Origin: Exiguobacterium oxidotolerans JCM 12280
GTDB lineage: Bacteria; Bacillota; Bacilli; Exiguobacteriales; Exiguobacteriaceae
Direction of reading: 5' to 3'
Assembly (NCBI RefSeq): GCF_000702625.1
Contig: NZ_JNIS01000001.1
Span: 2,174,001 to 2,238,000, forward strand
DNA: 64,000 bases
Each line of letters starts with the position of its first letter. The stretch's first letter is position 1. The position numbers and the translations under genes were made by a program. Shown in pieces: positions 34,142 through 42,841 of this stretch. The notes beneath the pieces were generated by a model. That model was given only the letters and a program-made list of their open reading frames with translations. It made no database searches and was not told where the DNA came from.

Positions 34142-35833
34142 ATGAACGCAATTTCGAAAAAGTTAATGGAGTTTGAGATGGAGCGGGGAATGCCTGCAGG
34201 AGAGATTGGATTGAAAGAAGCAAAACTTGGATTTGCCTACGTCAGTTTTTCACTTGTGGCGTTACTGATCGGTGGACTATGCGGTCTACTACAGACACTC
34301 GTCCGGACGGGAGTCATTCCAGAAATTGCTGGAGTCGGATATTATGAATTGCTGACGGCTCACGGATTAATGCTTGCGATTGTCTTTACGACATTATTTA
34401 TATTCGGACTTTTATTTTCATTTTTAGGACAGTCGTTCGGGCGTTTTGAAGAATTTCCGAGACGCTTAGGCTGGGTTGGATTTTGGTTGATGATCATTGG
34501 TGTCCTCCTTGTCACATGGATGGTGTTAGCAGGTGAAGCATCCGTTCTCTACACATTTTATGCCCCACTAAAAGCTCATCCTGTTTTTTATATCGGACTC
34601 GTAATCTTCGTTGTTGGAACATGGGTTTCTTCTGCCGCAATGTTCCGGATGTATGCGGATTACAAACGAGAGCATAAGGGAATCCACCCGCCGCTCCAAG
34701 CCTACATGAGTATCATGACGGCTTTGTTGTGGGTCATTGCCACGCTAGGTGTCGCAGCAACGATTCTCTTTCAACTCTTGCCGTTGTCACTCGGTTGGAC
34801 AGATAAGGTCGGGATCGAATTATCCCGGACATTATTTTGGTATTTTGGCCATCCGCTCGTCTATTTCTGGTTATTGCCAGCGTATATCGTTTGGTATACG
34901 GTCATTCCAAAGGTTGTTGGTGGTAAGATTTTTTCAGATGCCTTAGCACGGATGTCGTTTTTATTGTTCTTGTTATTCTCGTTCCCTGTTGGTTTTCACC
35001 ATCAGTTGCTCGAACCCGGTATTTCAGCATTTTGGAAGTACATCCAAGTCGTCTTGACGTTCCTTGTCATCATTCCTTCATTGATGACGGCATTCTCGAT
35101 GTTTGCGACATTCGAACTAGCAGGTCGTCGTCAAGGCGCGACCGGACTATTTGGGTGGATTAAGAAAATGCCGTACCGGGATGTCCGCTTTCTTGCACCG
35201 TTCGTCGGCATGTTATTCTTCATCCCGGCTGGAGCCGGTGGTGTCGTCAATGCTTCCCACCAATTGAATATCGTCGTGCATAACACTTTATGGGTGACAG
35301 GTCACTTCCATATCACAGTCGGAGCTGCCGTGGCGTTGACGTTCTTTGGAACCGCCTATTGGCTCGTTCCATTACTACGGGGACGGACCTTAACAAAACG
35401 GATTAATACAATTGGTCTGATCCAGACGGCGACGTGGACGATTGGTATGCTCTTTATGTCGACTGCGATGCATATTTCAGGTTTGCTCGGTAATCCAAGA
35501 CGGACGGGTCCTGCGGCATACTTCAAAGATTCGCTCGTCGCAGACTGGATTCCGTATCACGTTGCGATGGCAATTGGTGGTACGATTCTCTTTATTTCAA
35601 TTCTCTTGTTCTTGTTTGCGATGTTCCAACTGGCCTTCCGGACACCAAAAGGAATTACTGAATTCCCGGTCGCAGAAACAGAAGAAGCAGCGATGCAGAC
35701 GCCACTCTTTTTTGAGAACTGGAAACTTTGGATTTTCGTGACGTTTGCTTTGATTGCTTTTGCTTACACAGTACCGATTTGGCACATGATTGACAATGCC
35801 CCTCCTGGAGCACCGGGGTGGAAACTCTGGTAA
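34142..35833 (+). CDS. cbaA: Cytochrome c oxidase subunit I, ba3 type (B-family haem-copper oxidase)
   Basis: A 563-residue protein with about 13 helices. Haem and copper ligands are in LLTAHGLMLA (low-spin haem), FGHPLVYFWLLPAY (CuB histidine and Tyr), GFHHQ (CuB histidines) and HNTLWVTGHFHIT (haem histidines). The lack of the D-channel motif and the YFWLLPAY segment place it in the B family, which has high oxygen affinity. With an Fnr site upstream it probably serves low-oxygen respiration. Repeat copy B begins 25 bp after its stop. Confidence 0.93.
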   Translation: MNAISKKLMEFEMERGMPAGEIGLKEAKLGFAYVSFSLVALLIGGLCGLLQTLVRTGVIPEIAGVGYYELLTAHGLMLAIVFTTLFIFGLLFSFLGQSFGRFEEFPRRLGWVGFWLMIIGVLLVTWMVLAGEASVLYTFYAPLKAHPVFYIGLVIFVVGTWVSSAAMFRMYADYKREHKGIHPPLQAYMSIMTALLWVIATLGVAATILFQLLPLSLGWTDKVGIELSRTLFWYFGHPLVYFWLLPAYIVWYTVIPKVVGGKIFSDALARMSFLLFLLFSFPVGFHHQLLEPGISAFWKYIQVVLTFLVIIPSLMTAFSMFATFELAGRRQGATGLFGWIKKMPYRDVRFLAPFVGMLFFIPAGAGGVVNASHQLNIVVHNTLWVTGHFHITVGAAVALTFFGTAYWLVPLLRGRTLTKRINTIGLIQTATWTIGMLFMSTAMHISGLLGNPRRTGPAAYFKDSLVADWIPYHVAMAIGGTILFISILLFLFAMFQLAFRTPKGITEFPVAETEEAAMQTPLFFENWKLWIFVTFALIAFAYTVPIWHMIDNAPPGAPGWKLW

Positions 35834-36011
35834 AGGACTGAGTAAGTCACACCGAAAAGTGCTATCGGGAGATAAGCGTCTTTATTCGTTGCTTTCCTCG
35901 GGCGAGGCGCAAGCCGTTGCTCCTTGATCCTACCGGACAACGAGCAGGGTCTTGCCTGCCTCTGAATGAACTGCTCCCCGTCAAGTAGACAGGTCAAATA
36001 ATATAAATTTT

Positions 36012-36875
36012 TTAAACGGCTTGAGCCCTGAATTCCAGCGGACTTAAGCCGTTTAATCGTTTTTGATACCGCAGCTCATTATAAAATCGAATGTAGCGTC
36101 GGATTGCATCGTGGAGTTCATCGAACTCCTCGAATGTATGAAGATAGTAGCTTTCACACTTTAGCGCTCCCCAAAAAGATTCGATTGGACCATTATCGAT
36201 GCATTTACCGGCACGGGACATGCTTTGTGTGATCCCAGCTTGTTGAGTCATATGATGAAAGGCATTTGACGTATATTGAAACCCACGGTCACTATGAAGA
36301 AGAGGGAAGCTACCAGGATCATCATCCAAGGCGAGTTTTAGCGTATCGAAGACGAGCTGACTGTTATTCGAACGACTTAGCACAAATGAACGAATTGATC
36401 CATCATACAAATCGAGAATTGCACTTAAATAAGCCTTTTTTGAGGTGCCGTATTTGAATTCCGTGATATCTGTTAACCATTTCTGATTCGGTTTTTCCGC
36501 ATGGAATTCACGATTCAGAAGATTTTCTGCCGTTTGTCCGGGTATGGTTCTCATATATTTCGGTCGTGTTCGACGAATGACGCAACGAATGCCGGCGATT
36601 CGCATCAAGCGACGAACCCGTTTATGATTAACCGTTCTGTTAAATTGGCGATCTAGATTCAAGACCATTCGTTCACATCCATAGACTCCATCTACCGACT
36701 CATGAATAGATGTCAGCTCTTCAATGATCATGATGTTCTCTTCTTCGCGTACCGTCGGTACACGATTTAACCATTTATAATAGGCAGCACGGGATACGTC
36801 CGCAAAACGACAGAGGGCGACAATCGAATAGCCGAACTGGTCCGCCAACGATTGTATAGCCTTGTACTTATCCAA
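36012..36875 (-). CDS. IS3-family transposase OrfB (DDE integrase domain)
   Basis: A 287-residue protein with an N-terminal HTH_21-like helix region and an rve catalytic core. The acidic residues are D in WLTDITEF, D in LLHSDRGFQY and E in NGPIESFWGALK. The first codon is TTG (MDKYKAIQSL), but the frame is open upstream and lies in the -1 frame of orfA, so most product is probably made as an OrfAB fusion by frameshifting. The core is complete. Confidence 0.92.
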   Translation of the reverse strand: MDKYKAIQSLADQFGYSIVALCRFADVSRAAYYKWLNRVPTVREEENIMIIEELTSIHESVDGVYGCERMVLNLDRQFNRTVNHKRVRRLMRIAGIRCVIRRTRPKYMRTIPGQTAENLLNREFHAEKPNQKWLTDITEFKYGTSKKAYLSAILDLYDGSIRSFVLSRSNNSQLVFDTLKLALDDDPGSFPLLHSDRGFQYTSNAFHHMTQQAGITQSMSRAGKCIDNGPIESFWGALKCESYYLHTFEEFDELHDAIRRYIRFYNELRYQKRLNGLSPLEFRAQAV

Positions 36876-36889
36876 ATTTCGGACTTGGT

Positions 36890-37564
36890 CTAACCTCTCC
36901 CCCTTTCGAACTCCTCTAGCTTTTTTAAGAACTCATTTTCCATTCGAAGAAGCTCGTTCTCTTGCTCAATCTTTTTCATCTCGATGGAGAGGCGTTCCAC
37001 GTCCGTCAGTTCCTCAAACGGTTTCGTACGTCCACGGCTATCCATCAGTCCGTCAATCCCATTCTTTTCATACTTTTGAACCCACTTGTAGATTTGTTGG
37101 TAGGAGACCCGGTGGGTCTTCGCAGTTTCTTTATACTTCTTTCCATTTTTAAGACAGTCGCTGACTATACTAACGCGTTCTTCGAATGTCGTGATTCTTC
37201 CTCTGGTCATAGCGAATCGCTCCTTTAGTAGTGTGTCTTCACTACGACCATTATAGTTTGAAATCCAACGTCTGAGTACGCTTGCACTGGAGATGTTTAA
37301 TTTTATGATGACGTCCATGACGGGCTCACCTTTTTCTAGCACGTCGCGTACGGCTCGCTCTTTAAACTCATTGGAATACTTCGTGCATACCGACCGTTTC
37401 TCCAAAGCTGAGATACCGCCTTGACGATACATCTGTCTCCATCTGAGTAGGGTCGATTGTGTGACCCCGAAGAGTCTTGCGACTTCCCACAACGTGGACA
37501 CTCCTTCTTCATAAGTTTGGATGGCATATAGTTTTTCACTAGCGGAACGCTTGAATTTGGACAT
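36890..37564 (-). CDS. IS3-family transposase OrfA (two helix-turn-helix domains)
   Basis: A 224-residue protein with IS150-type repeated HTH segments (VARLFGVTQSTLLRWRQMY near residue 28; a second at INISSASVLRRW... and a third at HRVSYQQIYKWVQKYEKNG) and a C-terminal leucine-zipper region (MKKIEQENELLRMENEFLKKLEE). The heptamer A-AAA-AAG lies in frame as TTA-AAA-AAG, 30 bp before the stop. A -1 shift there enters an open frame (ARGVRKGERLDQVRN) that runs into orfB. ATG follows AAAGGAG. Confidence 0.92.
   Translation of the reverse strand: MSKFKRSASEKLYAIQTYEEGVSTLWEVARLFGVTQSTLLRWRQMYRQGGISALEKRSVCTKYSNEFKERAVRDVLEKGEPVMDVIIKLNISSASVLRRWISNYNGRSEDTLLKERFAMTRGRITTFEERVSIVSDCLKNGKKYKETAKTHRVSYQQIYKWVQKYEKNGIDGLMDSRGRTKPFEELTDVERLSIEMKKIEQENELLRMENEFLKKLEEFERGRG
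36920..36926 (-). promoter_or_regulatory. Programmed -1 frameshift site (A-AAA-AAG)
   Basis: The minus strand reads TTA AAA AAG in the orfA frame. The -1 frame downstream is open and continuous with orfB, so slippage yields the OrfAB transposase. Confidence 0.8.
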
Positions 37565-37825
37565 AGAAAAAAGCTCCTTTCAAAAGTAAACAGTTTTTCT
37601 TATTTCAACTGTCTACTTTTTGGGGAGCATATCAGAACGTGCGTTAAAAACGCACTTTTCCCGTAGGAGTCAACGAAACGTGACGCTTTTTAGGTAGTAT
37701 CGTGACGGAAAGCCGGGCATGCAGACGGTTTAGAGCGCAATCGGTCTTGAATCGCTTAGAACCGCGAACGGATTGCTTCTCGATATCGCCTGTTCACTCT
37801 TCATAAGAGTTTGTCTACACACGTA

Positions 37826-37858
37826 AGGGTCAGCTTTGATAAGCTGACCCTTTTTTTA
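37826..37858 (+). terminator. Strong rho-independent terminator (oxidase operon side)
   Basis: AGGGTCAGCTT and AAGCTGACCCT pair across TGAT, followed by seven T. It follows repeat copy B by 5 bp and was probably the original terminator of the oxidase operon before the repeat and IS arrived. Confidence 0.85.
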
Positions 37859-37899
37859 ATGAATGGATGCATAAACGAGTGCAAAAACTAAGTAAAAGA

Positions 37900-38529
37900 T
37901 TACTTCACGATGTGGTGCTTAAAGGCATAGACGACGGCTTGCGTCCGATCGACGACATCGAGTTTCGATAAAATGTTTGATACATGCGTTTTGACCGTTT
38001 TTAGGGAGATGAACAGTTCATCTGCAATCTCTTGATTGGCCATACCGCGCGCCATCAACTGTAAGACTTCTTGTTCACGCTCTGTTAAATCATCATGGAG
38101 TTGACTAGCAGGTTTGCGCAGGCGTTCCATCATCTTACCTGTCACTTGAGCTGCCATGACAGACTGTCCACTCGCTGTCTTACGGATTGCTTCTGCAATA
38201 TCAAACGCACTTGCCGTTTTTAGGACGTAACTCATCGCACCAGCTTCGATGACGGGATAAACTTTCTCATCATCTAAGAAACTTGTGACGACTAAAATTT
38301 TAGCTTCCGGCCACTCGGCGCGAATCAGGCGTGTTCCTTCGACACCATCGACCGGCTCCATCACTAAGTCCATCAAAATCACATCAGGGCGATGTTCAAG
38401 AGCAAGTTTCGCTCCGATTTGTCCGTCAGCAGCTTCTGCGACCACTTCAATATCAGGTTGGGTCGATAAAAAGGCAGAGACTCCAGCGCGAACCATTTCA
38501 TGGTCATCGACTAATAATACGCGTATCAT
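37900..38529 (-). CDS. liaR: Cell-envelope stress response regulator LiaR
   Basis: A 209-residue NarL/FixJ-type regulator. The receiver has DDH (8-10), phospho-acceptor D54 (ILMDLVMEP) and K in YVLKTAS; the LuxR-type HTH reads LTEREQEVLQLMARGMANQEIADELFISLKTVKTHVSNIL. It starts inside liaS (ATGA) and is the last gene of a liaI-liaH-liaF-liaS-liaR operon, which in Bacilli responds to lipid II-binding antibiotics and membrane damage. A candidate LiaR site lies upstream of the operon. Confidence 0.92.
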   Translation of the reverse strand: MIRVLLVDDHEMVRAGVSAFLSTQPDIEVVAEAADGQIGAKLALEHRPDVILMDLVMEPVDGVEGTRLIRAEWPEAKILVVTSFLDDEKVYPVIEAGAMSYVLKTASAFDIAEAIRKTASGQSVMAAQVTGKMMERLRKPASQLHDDLTEREQEVLQLMARGMANQEIADELFISLKTVKTHVSNILSKLDVVDRTQAVVYAFKHHIVK

Positions 38530-39551
38530 ACTTGCACCATCCGTTCTTTTCTAAGTTTGACTTCAATCTGTGTTCCTTGACCGGGCACACTGACGAGGCG
38601 AATCGTCCCACCGATTTCAGCCGTACGTTCGCGCATCGAGTTGATCCCGTACGAGGCGAGTTTTTTCTCGTCGACGATAAAGCCGACACCGTCGTCATTC
38701 ATACTCAAGATGATCGTCTCATTGAATTGACGCAATTCGATATTCATATGGGAAGCTTTCGCGTGGCGTAAAGCATTCGTCAAGCCTTCTTGAACGATGC
38801 GGAATAATTCATTTTCAATCGGGCGTGGTAATTCAATCGGCTCGAGTTTCCAGCTCAGTTGCGTCGATTGTTTTCGTGATAGTTCTTCGAGCAGTTGGGT
38901 TAGTCCTTGTTGCAACGTCATCCCTTCGAGTTCAACGGGGCGTAGTTGGAGCAATAAAGAACGCATTTCTGATTGCGCGGTCTGGGCCATCGTCTCGACT
39001 AAGTCAATTTGTTTCGCTGCCGTTTCCGGTTGCGTCAAAATCGTTTGTTTGGCAGCCGTCGTCATCATCGAAATGGCATAAAGTTGTTGGGAGACGGAGT
39101 CATGGAGATCACGTGCGAGCCGTTTCCGTTCTTCCGTGATGGCTTGGACACGAACTTGTTCGACGTGTTGCGGACGTGTACTGATTTTTTGAACCGTCTC
39201 GACCTGTTCATCGATTCGTTTCCCAATTCGTGAGAGGCGGGTCAGTGTGTGGAAGTAAGGTCCGTTGACAATCGTGACTTCTTTTCCTTGCTCGAGTTCG
39301 ATGATGGCGGTTGTGACACGTTTGAAGTCACGACGTAAAAAGAAGTAGTGGATGCTGCCGATTGCGAGCGGAAGTAACAGGGATAATCCGACGACGAGTA
39401 ATAGGACGGGTAAATCTTGCTGACGGACGAAAAGTACATGCCAATCGACTTGGCGTGTACTTAAAAACAAACCAGTCGTCACGACGGCTGTCAGAAATCC
39501 GGTCAATACTTGGAGCGCAATGACACCGAGCGGGAAGTGATCACGTTTCAT
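38526..39551 (-). CDS. liaS: Sensor histidine kinase LiaS
   Basis: A 341-residue kinase with two N-terminal membrane helices (about residues 9-30 and 47-71) and almost no external loop, the hallmark of intramembrane-sensing kinases. The HisKA_3 motif is ERKRLARDLHDSVSQQ with H150, and the ATPase domain includes NALRHAKAS and DDGVGF. It overlaps liaF upstream (ATGA) and liaR downstream (ATGA), matching the regulated module in which LiaF inhibits LiaS. Confidence 0.93.
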   Translation of the reverse strand: MKRDHFPLGVIALQVLTGFLTAVVTTGLFLSTRQVDWHVLFVRQQDLPVLLLVVGLSLLLPLAIGSIHYFFLRRDFKRVTTAIIELEQGKEVTIVNGPYFHTLTRLSRIGKRIDEQVETVQKISTRPQHVEQVRVQAITEERKRLARDLHDSVSQQLYAISMMTTAAKQTILTQPETAAKQIDLVETMAQTAQSEMRSLLLQLRPVELEGMTLQQGLTQLLEELSRKQSTQLSWKLEPIELPRPIENELFRIVQEGLTNALRHAKASHMNIELRQFNETIILSMNDDGVGFIVDEKKLASYGINSMRERTAEIGGTIRLVSVPGQGTQIEVKLRKERMVQV

Positions 39552-40267
39552 ATCGAGGTCACCTCCACGTTACCGATGCCAAGCATGACGTGAATGCGGA
39601 CTTTTCGAGTCGCTTCTTCATATTGTGGTGCCCGGAACTGAATGCGACGGTTAAAAAATGTCGGGATCCGGCGGACATCTGTTTTGACGCTTCCAAAACC
39701 AATCGACGTATCAAGCGTATAGTCATATCCGGAAGGTAACAAAATACGGACATCTCCGACGACACCACTGATGACGATGAGTGTTTCACCTTCCGGAACA
39801 TAGGCATGCGTCAAATCGATTTCTAGATCTTTAACGATGAACTGTTCACTCAAGTCTTTTAACACGTAAGGCGTCTCAGACTGCGTCGAAAACGAGTAAG
39901 CAGGTTGGATCGTAATGCCTTCTTCTTCATAAAGACGTGGTGAAATCTTCGAAAAGAAAAATTCGCGGACGGAGTGTCGGGTGACAAGGATAATTCCGAG
40001 ATATAGCAAAATTCCGGCGATGACGAATCCGACAGCTGCCGAGCTCAAGACGACTCCAGCTAAGATAATCGTACCGACGATGTAGAACAAGATGGCCAGT
40101 TTTTCATGACCGCGACGCCGGAAATGAATCCCGACATAATACAATAAGAACGGGAATAAGATTCCAAATAAGACGTTTCCGGCTCCAGTCATCAAATCAT
40201 AAAATAATCCGAGCGCGAATAGGATCGACACGTAGCCGACTAATTGTTTTGTACTTAATCGTCGCAC
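39548..40267 (-). CDS. liaF: LiaF, membrane inhibitor of LiaRS
   Basis: The protein has about four N-terminal membrane helices and a C-terminal cytosolic beta-domain (DLEIDLTHAYVPEGETLIVISGVVGDVRILLP...), typical of LiaF/DUF2154. I place the start at a GTG (40267, MRRLSTKQLVGYV) because GGGAGGAG lies 7 bp before it; the frame is open to 40303, but those codons include the ribosome site. LiaF keeps LiaS inactive without stress. About 240 residues, normal for the family. Confidence 0.88.
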   Translation of the reverse strand: MRRLSTKQLVGYVSILFALGLFYDLMTGAGNVLFGILFPFLLYYVGIHFRRRGHEKLAILFYIVGTIILAGVVLSSAAVGFVIAGILLYLGIILVTRHSVREFFFSKISPRLYEEEGITIQPAYSFSTQSETPYVLKDLSEQFIVKDLEIDLTHAYVPEGETLIVISGVVGDVRILLPSGYDYTLDTSIGFGSVKTDVRRIPTFFNRRIQFRAPQYEEATRKVRIHVMLGIGNVEVTSI

Positions 40268-40324
40268 GATCAATCTCCTCCCTGACATGACAAAGGGAGG
40301 CAAAGGCCTCCTTCGTCAAAATAC

Positions 40325-40939
40325 TTATTTTTGGAAGCGACGTTCGAGTTCCGCAATACGTGAATCGATGTCGTCTTCTGGTGTTTGTTCTTCGACATCC
40401 GGTTCTGCTGCCGTAAACGGATGTTCTTCTTGTTTAATAGTAGCATTTGGTTCGCGTTCTAGCACCTGGTTCATCTTTGATTTTAAATTAGAAACGTTTT
40501 CCCGCATCATCCACTCATAGCGTTTATTTTGCAAGTCTTCGAGTTTAAGTTTCAACTCCAGTGCTTCCCGTTCAAGTTGCGTCAATTCCCGTTTCGTTTC
40601 AACAATCAACTCTTCGAAGAAACGGAACTGTTCACCGTAATGTTTGGATTCGATAGCGGCGCGTTCTGCAAGTTCCTGCTCTTCAGCTTGTTTAGCGATT
40701 TCGACTTGGGCAAAACGCTTATCAGCAAGCTCTTTTGCTTCATCTTGTTTTTGTGTGAGTTCGCTTAGGAGTGACCGTTGACGTTCGAGTAGCCGGTCGA
40801 TTTCTTTTAAATCAGATTCGGTAATCCGGATATGACGGACTAATTTTTTGGCAGGGACTTCACCTTGCTCGGCTGCCTTTTTGACTTCCGTCATCATTTG
40901 GTTAGCAAAATCATTGAGTTGGTCGAATACGTTCTTCAT
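40325..40939 (-). CDS. liaH: PspA/IM30-family protein, LiaH-like
   Basis: A 204-residue, almost entirely helical, highly charged protein starting MKNVFDQLNDFANQMM, with long coiled coils (about residues 15-165) and an acidic tail ending DSRIAELERRFQK. PspA/LiaH proteins form large rings that support a damaged membrane. Its position after a LiaI-like gene and before liaFSR supports the LiaH role. Two ribosome-site purines (GGAGGAAT) precede the ATG. Confidence 0.88.
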   Translation of the reverse strand: MKNVFDQLNDFANQMMTEVKKAAEQGEVPAKKLVRHIRITESDLKEIDRLLERQRSLLSELTQKQDEAKELADKRFAQVEIAKQAEEQELAERAAIESKHYGEQFRFFEELIVETKRELTQLEREALELKLKLEDLQNKRYEWMMRENVSNLKSKMNQVLEREPNATIKQEEHPFTAAEPDVEEQTPEDDIDSRIAELERRFQK

Positions 40940-40969
40940 CGTGAATTCCTCCTTGAGTATAAGTAGCGA

Positions 40970-41350
40970 TTAAAAGCGTTTTTGATCGAGATCTTTCCAA
41001 TCTGCCTCAAAATGAGACGCGTTTGACCGACGACGGCGAGAAAATAAGTCGTTTGGGTTCACACGTTCCATCTTCATCCGCATGTAACCGATGTAGAGGG
41101 CAAGTGCTGCCGCGATACCGAATACTGCCCAAATGTTTGAAAGGGCTAAGCCGATTCCGACTGCTGCGAGTAAACCAAAACCGATTTTTGCGATGACTTT
41201 TGTGGAACGGATAAACTTACTGATGGCGTAAAATGCAAGCAGTCCACCGAGCCCGAGTCCGATCATATGTGGGAGTGTCCCGATGACGACTGCGAGAAGA
41301 GCGATACCAGCAAGTATCATCAAAGCCTGTTTGCCTTTTGATTGCTTCAT
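40970..41350 (-). CDS. liaI: LiaI-like small membrane protein
   Basis: A 126-residue protein with three to four hydrophobic segments (about residues 8-23, 28-43, 53-69, 73-89) and a basic C terminus (RRRRSNASHFEADWKDLDQ). LiaI anchors LiaH to the membrane in Bacillus; sequence similarity is limited, and the call rests mainly on order in the operon and topology. First gene of the lia operon; ATG follows AGGAGG. Confidence 0.75.
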   Translation of the reverse strand: MKQSKGKQALMILAGIALLAVVIGTLPHMIGLGLGGLLAFYAISKFIRSTKVIAKIGFGLLAAVGIGLALSNIWAVFGIAAALALYIGYMRMKMERVNPNDLFSRRRRSNASHFEADWKDLDQKRF

Positions 41351-41450
41351 GATGAAGCCTCCTTTTACTTGATACCTTTATGATAAAGGATGGTAAGAAA
41401 AACGACGACGCCCCTCGGACCGTATTCGTCTCGGCCTTGAGGCGGAGTAG

Positions 41451-41465
41451 TAAGGTCTGACTTTA
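41451..41465. promoter_or_regulatory. Candidate LiaR operator upstream of liaI
   Basis: TAAGGTCTGACTTTA is a 7-1-7 imperfect palindrome (one mismatch), about 100 bp upstream of liaI. Palindromes with AGTC/GACT cores are the known type for LiaR-like regulators. Promoter elements are not clear. Confidence 0.4.
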
Positions 41466-41535
41466 TCACCTAACGGTTTTGAAGCGGCTATGTATGGTAA
41501 AATACGGAGGAAGTTACTGGAGAGGAGTGAGGTTT

Positions 41536-41601
41536 ATGAATGTGCAAATCAACGTAAATCAAACACGTACTGGAGAACAGGGAGGGGTTTCCCTCCCTTA
41601 A
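41536..41601 (+). CDS. 21-codon upstream ORF before the RsgA-type GTPase
   Basis: An ATG 7 bp after GAGGAGTGAGG opens a frame encoding MNVQINVNQTRTGEQGGVSLP. Its last codons overlap a hairpin (GGGAGGG 41580-41586 with CCCTCCC 41591-41597), and its stop lies 18 bp before the GTPase start. It may be a leader peptide that couples translation to the next gene; the product itself looks like no known protein. Confidence 0.4.
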   Translation: MNVQINVNQTRTGEQGGVSLP

Positions 41602-41619
41602 ATTAGAGGAGGAAACCAT

Positions 41620-42669
41620 TTGAACGAATGGGGTAAACCGCCTGCACATGAGGCAGGAGAACATGAAAATTTAGGACGGATCACTGCAGTCTTTCAAAAA
41701 CAGTATCGTGTCATGACGGCTGCTGGCGAGACGCTTAGTGAATTATCTGGAAAGATGCGCTTTGAGGCATTGACGAAAGCAGATCTTCCCGCAGTAGGGG
41801 ATTGGATCATCCAGACAGAGCGAGAAGCGGGATTAGGACGGATTGAGCAAGTTCTTCCGCGGACCTCACAATTCTCAAGAAAAGCAGCAGGTACGGAAGT
41901 CGAAGAACAAATCATTTGTGCGAATGTTGACGTAGCGTTGCTCGTCATGGCATTCGGACATGATTTTAACATTAGACGACTGGAACGTTATTTAACGGTC
42001 GCCTGGGAAGCTGGGGTCAAGCCAATCATTGTGTTGACGAAACGAAGTCTGATGGACTCCGTCGAGTCAGAGTTGGCTGAGATTGAAGGGATTGCCTTCG
42101 GGACACCTTATTTTGCGATTGATTCGTTGACCGGTGACGGGTTAGAAAGTCTTCGGGAAGTTCTCGAACCACGTGAGACGATTGTCCTCGTCGGTTCATC
42201 CGGTGTTGGGAAATCGACACTCGTTAATGCGTTAGCAGATGAACAGCTGATGGAAACAGGGGGCGTGCGAGAAGACGATCAACGTGGACGTCATACGACG
42301 ACGCACCGTGAACTCAAACGATTAGCGAATGGATTATTGCTCGTCGACACACCAGGTATGCGTGAACTGGGGCTATGGGACGGGAGTGACGGGCTGACTT
42401 CGACTTTTTCTGATATTGAGTCGCTCGCTGAAAACTGTCGTTTCCGGGATTGCCAACATGGTAATGAACCCGGGTGTCAAGTCCGCCAAGCATTGGAAGA
42501 AGGAAGTCTTCCGCACGAACGCTGGGAAAGTTATCTGAAGCTGCAACGGGAAATTGCCTATGCTGAACGGAAGCAAAGTGTAGCGCTACAAGCTGCCGAA
42601 AAAGAAAAATGGAAGAAAATTCAGAAAAACGCACAGGCACATACAAAATTAAAGTATCAAAAAAGATAA
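41620..42669 (+). CDS. rsgA: Ribosome small-subunit-dependent GTPase A (RsgA/YloQ type)
   Basis: A 349-residue circularly permuted GTPase. An N-terminal OB-like domain is followed by the G4 motif (VLTKR), then G1 GSSGVGKST, G3 DTPGMRELG, and a C-terminal zinc region CRFRDCQHGNEPGC with conserved His/Cys. RsgA helps late 30S maturation. At 349 residues it is longer than the usual YloQ (about 298), like the second RsgA paralogue of many Bacilli. Start is TTG, 8 bp after AGAGGAGG. A small upstream ORF precedes it. Confidence 0.9.
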   Translation: MNEWGKPPAHEAGEHENLGRITAVFQKQYRVMTAAGETLSELSGKMRFEALTKADLPAVGDWIIQTEREAGLGRIEQVLPRTSQFSRKAAGTEVEEQIICANVDVALLVMAFGHDFNIRRLERYLTVAWEAGVKPIIVLTKRSLMDSVESELAEIEGIAFGTPYFAIDSLTGDGLESLREVLEPRETIVLVGSSGVGKSTLVNALADEQLMETGGVREDDQRGRHTTTHRELKRLANGLLLVDTPGMRELGLWDGSDGLTSTFSDIESLAENCRFRDCQHGNEPGCQVRQALEEGSLPHERWESYLKLQREIAYAERKQSVALQAAEKEKWKKIQKNAQAHTKLKYQKR

Positions 42670-42676
42670 GTAAACG

Positions 42677-42724
42677 AAACGCCGATGTTCCCGTTCTTTA
42701 CAGGGAATCATCAGCGTTTTTTTT
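42677..42724 (+). terminator. Rho-independent terminator of the GTPase gene
   Basis: AAACGCCGATGTTCCC pairs imperfectly with GGGAATCATCAGCGTTT, followed by eight T. Confidence 0.85.
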
Positions 42725-42841
42725 GTTCGCGGTAATTAGATACGCACGTGGTAGGCGCATGGAAAAGTACCGTATTTCTTTTTAAGTTAGCATTCTTTTA
42801 TCATCGTGCTAAAAATCAGTTCGTGATGTGACTTCCATCAA

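Larger units (their letters stand above)
35967..37634 (-). mobile_element. IS3-family (IS150-like) insertion sequence, apparently intact
   Basis: The element is 1668 bp with imperfect terminal inverted repeats, TGAACTGCTCCCC... at the left and, reading inward from the right, TGATATGCTCCCC..., both followed by AAGTAGACAG. It is flanked by a 3-bp duplication, GAA (35964-35966 and 37635-37637). Two overlapping-frame genes on the minus strand (orfA, orfB) are both open, with a slippery A-AAA-AAG at 36920-36926. Everything needed for movement seems present. Confidence 0.92.
35859..37820 (+). repeat. Dispersed structured repeat, copy B (split by IS element)
   Basis: The left part is 35859-35966 and the right part 37635-37820, interrupted by the IS3-type element. 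Joined at the duplicated GAA the copy reads across like A and C (CTGCCTCTGAA then GTGCGTTAAAAACGC). It starts GTGCTATCGGGAGAT and ends GTTTGTCTACAC, followed 5 bp later by a strong terminator. It lacks about 100 bp present in copy A before CGCGAACGGATTGC. Confidence 0.85.

Noticed and set aside
36266-36457. Plus-strand frames inside the IS element (also 36862-37228)
   Set aside because: They are shadows of orfA and orfB on the opposite strand.
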